From positions 1 to 42,943 of the forward strand of contig VGZQ01000019.1 of assembly GCA_016872535.1 (NCBI GenBank): a stretch of DNA of 42,943 nt, written 5' to 3'. A program made the translations under genes and the position numbers. Of this stretch, positions 32,009 through 42,943 are shown piece after piece. This stretch comes from Rhodospirillales bacterium (GTDB taxonomy: Bacteria > Pseudomonadota > Alphaproteobacteria > Rhodospirillales > 2-12-FULL-67-15). The notes below the pieces were generated by a model. It searched no databases, was not told the origin of the DNA, and was given only the letters and a program-made list of their open reading frames with translations. Every line of letters starts with the position of its first letter. Position 1 is the first letter of the stretch.

Positions 32009-33391
32009 TCAGAGCCGCAGCAAAAGCCCTTCGTGGGGGGCGACGACTCGGGTCTTGGAACGCAATTTCGCCAACTGGCTTTCCGCGGTTTCGAGCTTGG
32101 CGTCGATGGCGGTGTCCGATTGGTCGGGATCGTGGTGGAAGAGATAAAGGTTCTTGACCTTGGCGGCGTGGGCCAGCTTGACCACTTCGCCGATGCAGGA
32201 ATGGCCCCAGCCGACCTTGCTCGCGTATTCCTGGTCGGTATAGGTGGTGTCGGTGATGAGCACATCAATCCCTTCGACAAACTTGGCGAGCTTGGCGACG
32301 TAGTGGGCGTTGTGATGCGGGTTGCCCTCGAGGAACAGTTCATTGTCGGTGACGTAGCCGATCGAGCGGCCGTTGTAGTCGATCCGGTAGCCGAGGCAGC
32401 GGCCGGGATGGCTGAGCAGCATGGTGCTGACCTTGATCCGGCCGAACATCAGCTCTTCCTCGTCGAGGTCGTGGAAATAGACCCGCGCGCCGAATTCCTG
32501 GAAGGTGATCGGGAAGTAGACGCCGTCCATCTGCGCGGAAATGATCTGGCGCATGGTGGTGTCGCCGTGGCGCGCGCCGAGGATCTCGAAATCGTTGCCC
32601 GGCAGGTAGAGAGGGACGAAGAAGGGAAGCGCGTTGATGTGGTCCCAATGCGGATGCGACAGGAAAATCTTGGCTTCGATACGGGTTCGCTTCTGCCTGA
32701 GCAGATGGTCGGACAGATTCTTGATGCCGGTTCCGGCGTCGAACACGAACAGCTGGTGGGTCGGAAATTCCAAAGTCACGCACGACGTGTTGCCGCCGTA
32801 GCGCAGGCTTTTTCCGCCGGCGACCGGCAGCGTTCCGCGTACGCCCCAGAAGGTGAGGTCGATCTTGTCCTCGACGATGCGCAACACCCGGGACATGAAC
32901 GTCTCGGCCGAGATCGGCTTCTGGATGAAGCCGTCGGCGCCGGTACCGAGGGCGCGTTTGCGGTCGAATTCGTAGGTCTTGGCCGACACCACGACGATTT
33001 TCATTGCGGCGGTCGACGGTTTCGCGCGCAGCATCGCGCACAACTCGATGCCGTCCACGTCCGGCATCATCAAGTCCACGATCACCACGTCCGGCTTCTG
33101 CACCAGGATATCGGCCAGCGCCGTCAGACTGGAGGTGGAGAATTTAACCGTGTGTCCGGCTTGCGCGATCAGCGCCGTCATCATTTTCGCCGCGATCGGA
33201 TCGTCGTCGACCACGTGGAAGCTGAGACGCCGGCTTGCGCCCTGTTGGGCGATGGCGTTGGCGAGAAACGGCTCGTTCTCGGCGAGTTGCACCGCGACCG
33301 GCCCGCGACTCACGGACAACGGTCCGGGGGCGCTGGTGCCGGCGGCGGACTTGCGGCGGGATTTGGAGGACTTTTTGCGCGAAGCGGCCAC
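32009..33391 (-). CDS. Receiver domain fused to metallo-beta-lactamase hydrolase
   Basis: 460-aa two-domain protein. After a basic Ser/Lys-rich leader, residues ~56-175 are a response-regulator receiver (SFHVVDDDP; phospho-acceptor Asp106 in VVIVDLMMPD; Lys158 in IQKP). The rest is an MBL-fold hydrolase: entry motif FWGVRGTLPV and RYGGNTSCVTLE, metal ligands His246, His248, Asp250, His251 (SHPHWDH), then SHPGRCLGYRI, DTTYTD, GWGHS and FHHDP. This hydrolase type is related to RNase Z, PhnP and cyclic-nucleotide phosphodiesterases. Phosphorylation probably gates the hydrolase. GTG at 33391 was chosen for its GAGGA ribosome site; GTG at 33418 is the alternative. Confidence 0.88.
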   Translation of the reverse strand: MAASRKKSSKSRRKSAAGTSAPGPLSVSRGPVAVQLAENEPFLANAIAQQGASRRLSFHVVDDDPIAAKMMTALIAQAGHTVKFSTSSLTALADILVQKPDVVIVDLMMPDVDGIELCAMLRAKPSTAAMKIVVVSAKTYEFDRKRALGTGADGFIQKPISAETFMSRVLRIVEDKIDLTFWGVRGTLPVAGGKSLRYGGNTSCVTLEFPTHQLFVFDAGTGIKNLSDHLLRQKRTRIEAKIFLSHPHWDHINALPFFVPLYLPGNDFEILGARHGDTTMRQIISAQMDGVYFPITFQEFGARVYFHDLDEEELMFGRIKVSTMLLSHPGRCLGYRIDYNGRSIGYVTDNELFLEGNPHHNAHYVAKLAKFVEGIDVLITDTTYTDQEYASKVGWGHSCIGEVVKLAHAAKVKNLYLFHHDPDQSDTAIDAKLETAESQLAKLRSKTRVVAPHEGLLLRL

Positions 33392-33470
33392 GAAGGGGTA
33401 TTCCTCAGAATCGGGCACGTGTGGTGTCGGATACTTCCCCCGCGCGAGCTTTTTTCAAGCCTTATCGACG

Positions 33471-33500
33471 CGCTATTAGGCACTATTCGGCGCTATTGGG
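33471..33500. repeat. Three phased 10-bp repeats
   Basis: CGCTATTAGG, CACTATTCGG and CGCTATTGGG follow each other with an exact 10-bp period (consensus C[G/A]CTATTNGG), about 80-110 bases upstream of the receiver-hydrolase start. One-turn phasing suits side-by-side protein binding. The function is not known. Confidence 0.65.
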
Positions 33501-33654
33501 CATGGAAATCGCCCCGATTTCAACCGTAAAAAATCGATCGATGGAAAAATGCAGCCGCCGCGGTTCAAGGCGCTCGAGACCCGCGCATCGTGGCCTTTTC
33601 TCACGAGGGGGATTCGGTCGCTGAGCGAACGGAGAAATAAAGGAAGGGATCGGA

Positions 33655-33698
33655 AAAAATCGGGCGCCCTCCGGATGTTAGCGATCCGGAGAGCGCCC
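33655..33698 (-). terminator. Rho-independent terminator of nrdJ
   Basis: Reading leftward, GGGCGCTCTCCGGAT pairs with ATCCGGAGGGCGCCC across a 7-base loop (one mismatch) and is followed by GATTTTTTCC. It lies 42 bases past the nrdJ stop. Confidence 0.88.
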
Positions 33699-33739
33699 CA
33701 AGTTTCCCAGGGAGGAACGTTTGCATACCGTGCGCGCCA

Positions 33740-37456
<3,717 letters not shown>

Positions 37457-37669
37457 AGTCCCCTCTTTATGTTTTTGTCGGTCCGTGCCCCCTGGCCGAG
37501 GGTCCGGCCCGCCGTTGCGTGATGGGAGTGATCGGTCTTGGAAGAACGCGCATCCCTCGCGGGAAGTCCCCCAGAAGACTTCAAGCCCCCGTTTTATTGC
37601 CTCTCCCGACGCCGCTTTGATCCGCCGGCTTTCGAGCGCCCAGCCTCTCGATACGACACCAACAATGTG

Positions 37670-37711
37670 CTAGATACGGTGGCTGTTTCGATGGCGAGGG
37701 GCAAAATCTAG
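37670..37711. promoter_or_regulatory. NrdR-box pair A
   Basis: CTAGATACGG (37670-37679; reverse complement CCGTATCTAG) and CAAAATCTAG (37702-37711) are 32 bp apart. They match the core of the NrdR box (CwAwATaTwG) at 7 and 9 of 10 positions. NrdR represses ribonucleotide-reductase genes through paired boxes about three helical turns apart. Confidence 0.7.
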
Positions 37712-37742
37712 CCCAGTGCGATTCTCGGAGCAATCGGAAACT

Positions 37743-37784
37743 CCATATCTAGCGTTTGTGGGACATATTTTTTACAACATGTAG
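37743..37784. promoter_or_regulatory. NrdR-box pair B
   Basis: CCATATCTAG (37743-37752) and CAACATGTAG (37775-37784), again exactly 32 bp apart; each fits the core consensus at 8 of 10 positions, and the last continues as GTG like the full box. The pair begins 41 bp after the second box of pair A. Confidence 0.65.
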
Positions 37785-38117
37785 TGCTAACAAGGGGTTA
37801 AGCGGGCGGGGTTGAAGCCCGGCCTGAAATGCCGCCAAGGGATTGGGGAGACGTTCGATAGTCAGATGAATTGTTATTTTTATACAGAAGGTTATCAGCC
37901 TTCGACGAGAGCGCGGGAAATCGGGCCCGGGCGTTCCAGGGAGGGGATTTCCTAACTGTTCCCATGGCGCGAATGGCCCTAGGAAAGCGGAGTCGCTCGC
38001 GTTTGCACCCGATCGTGCGGCTCTTCGGCGGGGATAACGAAGGCGGTGACGCCGTGAAATACTCGGTCGGCGGAGCTACGATTATCGGTAAAGGAAGTTA
38101 AAGTTAAGGAGCGAACG

Positions 38118-38477
38118 ATGGCGACACTGGGCACGCTGATCTACACCCTGTTCAAAGGCGTCCGGGTCGGCGCCGACGAATTCGGCAATCGCTATTACCG
38201 CGCGCGCGGGCAACGCCTGCACGGGCGCGAGCGGCGTTGGGTGATCTATAAGGGCGCCAACGAGGCCTCGAAGGTTCCCGCCGAATGGCACGCGTGGCTG
38301 CACCACACGGTCGATCAGCCGCTCACCCAGACCGCGGCCGAGGCGCGGCCGTGGCAAAAGCCGCATCAACCCAATCCCACCGGCACCGCGGACGCTTATC
38401 GTCCCGGCGGGCACGAACTCCGGGACGGACATCATCCCGCGACCACCGCCGACTACGAATCGTGGAGGCCGACGTAA
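38118..38477 (+). CDS. NDUFA12-family complex I accessory protein
   Basis: 119-aa homologue of the mitochondrial complex I subunit NDUFA12 (B17.2), found as a supernumerary complex I subunit in alphaproteobacteria. Family segments are LFKGVRVGADEFGNRYYRAR, RRWVIYKGANEASKVPAEWH, AWLHHTVDQP and the C-terminal YRPGGHELRDGHHPATTADY. It would bind the peripheral arm of NADH:ubiquinone oxidoreductase, whose main genes are not in the window. The ATG has a TTAAGGAG ribosome site. It lies four bases before a MlaD gene, a neighbourhood I recall from related genomes. Confidence 0.94.
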   Translation: MATLGTLIYTLFKGVRVGADEFGNRYYRARGQRLHGRERRWVIYKGANEASKVPAEWHAWLHHTVDQPLTQTAAEARPWQKPHQPNPTGTADAYRPGGHELRDGHHPATTADYESWRPT

Positions 38478-38481
38478 CTCC

Positions 38482-38967
38482 ATGCGCGGGGAAGCCAAGG
38501 AAATCGCGGTCGGCGCGGTCGCGCTGTCGTCGCTGCTGCTGGTGCTGGGATTTTTTCAGGCCGGGCGCACGCACGCGGCCGGCCGCGCGACCGGATACGA
38601 GATCAGCGCCACCTTCAACCGGATCGACGGCCTGTTTCCGGGCGATCCGGTGCGCCTCGGCGGCATCCGGGTCGGCACCGTGGCCAAGGCCGAACTGGAC
38701 GCCAATCATCGCGCCCGGCTCACGATGCGCCTCGATTCCGGGATCAAATTGCCGGAAGACACGGCCGCGGCGATCCACACCGACGGCCTGTTCGGCTCCA
38801 AGTTCGTGGTGCTGCTGGTGGGCGGCGACGACGCGGTCATCAAGCCGGGCGGAGCGATCACGCACACCCAGGACGCGCTGATCGTTTCCGAGCTGCTCGA
38901 TCTCATCATCGCCGAGGGCCGCGCCGCGCGCGCCAAGGCTACCCCCAAGGAAGGAACCCGGCCATGA
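38482..38967 (+). CDS. MlaD-family MCE-domain protein, copy 1
   Basis: 161-aa lipid-transfer protein. One N-terminal span (~8-28, IAVGAVALSSLLLVLGFFQA) anchors it in the inner membrane; the MCE domain is at ~40-125 (YEISATFNRIDGLFPGDPVR, then GGIRVGTVAKAELD and LFGSKFVVLLVGG). MlaD hexamers form a periplasmic pore that moves phospholipids between outer and inner membranes. A short helical tail follows. The next gene overlaps it by four bases (ATGA). MlaE/MlaF are not in the window. Confidence 0.9.
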   Translation: MRGEAKEIAVGAVALSSLLLVLGFFQAGRTHAAGRATGYEISATFNRIDGLFPGDPVRLGGIRVGTVAKAELDANHRARLTMRLDSGIKLPEDTAAAIHTDGLFGSKFVVLLVGGDDAVIKPGGAITHTQDALIVSELLDLIIAEGRAARAKATPKEGTRP

Positions 38968-39428
38968 TCGGACGCAATCTCGTCGAAACCGTGCTTGGCG
39001 CGGTCGTGCTGATGGTGGCCGGCATCTTCGTTTACTTCTTTCAGCAGACCGCCCAGGTGCGCGCGACCCAGGGCTATGCCATCAGCGCCCATTTCGCCAA
39101 GATCGGCGGTCTGGCCAAGGGCAGCGACGTGCGCATCAGCGGGATCAAGGTCGGCACCGTGACCGGCCAGCGCCTCGATCCCCAGACCTTCGACGCGATC
39201 GTGACGATGACCATTGCGCCGGAGGTGAAGCTGCCGGCCGACACGGTCGCGGCGGTCGACAGCGAGGGCATTCTCGGCGGCAAGTACGTGCGCCTGGAGC
39301 CGGGCCGCGCGGCGGAGAAAATTCCGCCCGGCGGCGCGATCCGCAAGACCCGCGATTGGCGCTCGCTCGAGGACCAGGTGGGCGAGATCATCTTCCTCGC
39401 GACCGGCGGCGACAAAGGCAAAAATTGA
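38964..39428 (+). CDS. MlaD-family MCE-domain protein, copy 2
   Basis: 154-aa paralogue of the preceding gene with the same plan: a span at ~8-27 (VETVLGAVVLMVAGIFVYFF) and an MCE domain (YAISAHFAKIGGLAKGSDVR, GIKVGTVTGQRLD, ILGGKYVRLEPG). Its sequence is closer to typical MlaD (standard ILGGKY motif) than copy 1, which has LFGSKF. The four-base ATGA overlap implies coupled translation in equal amounts, consistent with a mixed ring; this is inference. Confidence 0.92.
   Translation: MIGRNLVETVLGAVVLMVAGIFVYFFQQTAQVRATQGYAISAHFAKIGGLAKGSDVRISGIKVGTVTGQRLDPQTFDAIVTMTIAPEVKLPADTVAAVDSEGILGGKYVRLEPGRAAEKIPPGGAIRKTRDWRSLEDQVGEIIFLATGGDKGKN

Positions 39429-42943
<3,515 letters not shown>

Larger units (their letters stand above)
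33392..33739. other. Gap between nrdJ and receiver-hydrolase gene
   Basis: 348 bases. The left half is upstream of the receiver-hydrolase gene and contains three 10-bp tandem repeats (33471-33500). The right end holds the nrdJ terminator. No RNA gene or convincing coding frame was seen between them. Confidence 0.7.
37457..38117. other. Divergent regulatory region nrdJ / NDUFA12
   Basis: 661 bases with no convincing gene. From left: the nrdJ leader with a GAAGTC/GACTTC hairpin (~37566-37588), four NrdR-box-like sites (37670-37784), an AT-rich patch (GACATATTTTTTACAACATG), then GC-rich sequence to the NDUFA12 start. I looked for a cobalamin riboswitch B12-box in the nrdJ leader and did not see one. 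Confidence 0.7.

Noticed and set aside
33471-33500. CRISPR-like array
   Set aside because: Three 10-bp units with no spacers; far too short for a CRISPR repeat and no cas genes nearby.
37457-37740. Cobalamin riboswitch in the nrdJ leader
   Set aside because: Expected for a B12-dependent enzyme, but I found no B12-box-like conserved sequence on the nrdJ strand by eye; a covariance-model search would decide.
37871-38101. 76-aa plus-strand frame upstream of NDUFA12
   Set aside because: No ribosome site, odd composition, no motif; it lies in a regulatory gap.

Overview
The window looks like chromosome of a high-GC alphaproteobacterium, most likely in or near the Rhodospirillales. This is inferred from gene content: a MipZ division-site ATPase, an NDUFA12-type complex I accessory protein, B12-dependent ribonucleotide reductase NrdJ, a phasin with a PhaR-like operator, a three-gene TRAP transporter and the adjacent clpS-clpA pair. 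No rRNA, complete tRNA or CRISPR array was found.

Layout. 1-2.2 kb is the right edge of an integrated element: a tyrosine recombinase ends against a 3'-terminal tRNA-Lys(TTT) fragment (attachment site), followed by lower-GC DNA with integrase-type short repeats and a small membrane protein. 2.2-3.7 kb holds a decayed RelE/XRE toxin-antitoxin pair, a stand-alone chemoreceptor signalling tip and a small conserved protein. 3.7-6.3 kb has an acyl-CoA synthetase diverging from a dienoyl-CoA-reductase-like SDR. 6.3-6.9 kb is a MazEF module. 7-13.8 kb carries a secreted TIM-barrel-like protein, a molybdopterin oxidoreductase, a DUF3179 protein, MipZ, and a VWA/J-domain pair. 13.9-17.9 kb is a sugar-nucleotide operon (galU, UDP-glucose dehydrogenase, phosphomannomutase, a gamma-glutamylcyclotransferase-like gene). 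18-26.4 kb has a SPOR-containing D,D-carboxypeptidase, a phasin, clpS-clpA, a CaiB-type enzyme and a SulP-STAS-cNMP transporter. 26.4-31.9 kb is a leftward run: a secreted protein with a duplicated CxxC module, a membrane CxxC protein, a FemAB-like acyltransferase and a complete TRAP transporter. 32-33.4 kb is a receiver/metallo-hydrolase fusion. 33.7-37.5 kb is nrdJ. 38.1-39.4 kb is NDUFA12 plus two MlaD paralogues. 39.5 kb to the end is a sensor kinase with eight tandem PAS units, cut by the window edge.

How genes work together. galU, ugd and the mutase supply UDP-glucose, UDP-glucuronate and hexose phosphates for envelope polysaccharide. The acyl-CoA synthetase, SDR and CaiB-family protein point to fatty or branched acyl-CoA catabolism, and the phasin to polyhydroxyalkanoate storage. 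ClpS feeds N-degron substrates to ClpA.

The most notable signals are regulatory or architectural: two pairs of NrdR-box-like sites, each pair spaced exactly 32 bp, upstream of nrdJ; the eight-PAS kinase with a repeat of about 380 bp; the receiver-metallo-hydrolase fusion with three 10-bp phased repeats upstream; a tip-only MCP; a CTGC-N3-GCAG site at the phasin promoter; and the duplicated CxxC secreted protein. I see no wholly new multi-gene defence or mobile system in this window.
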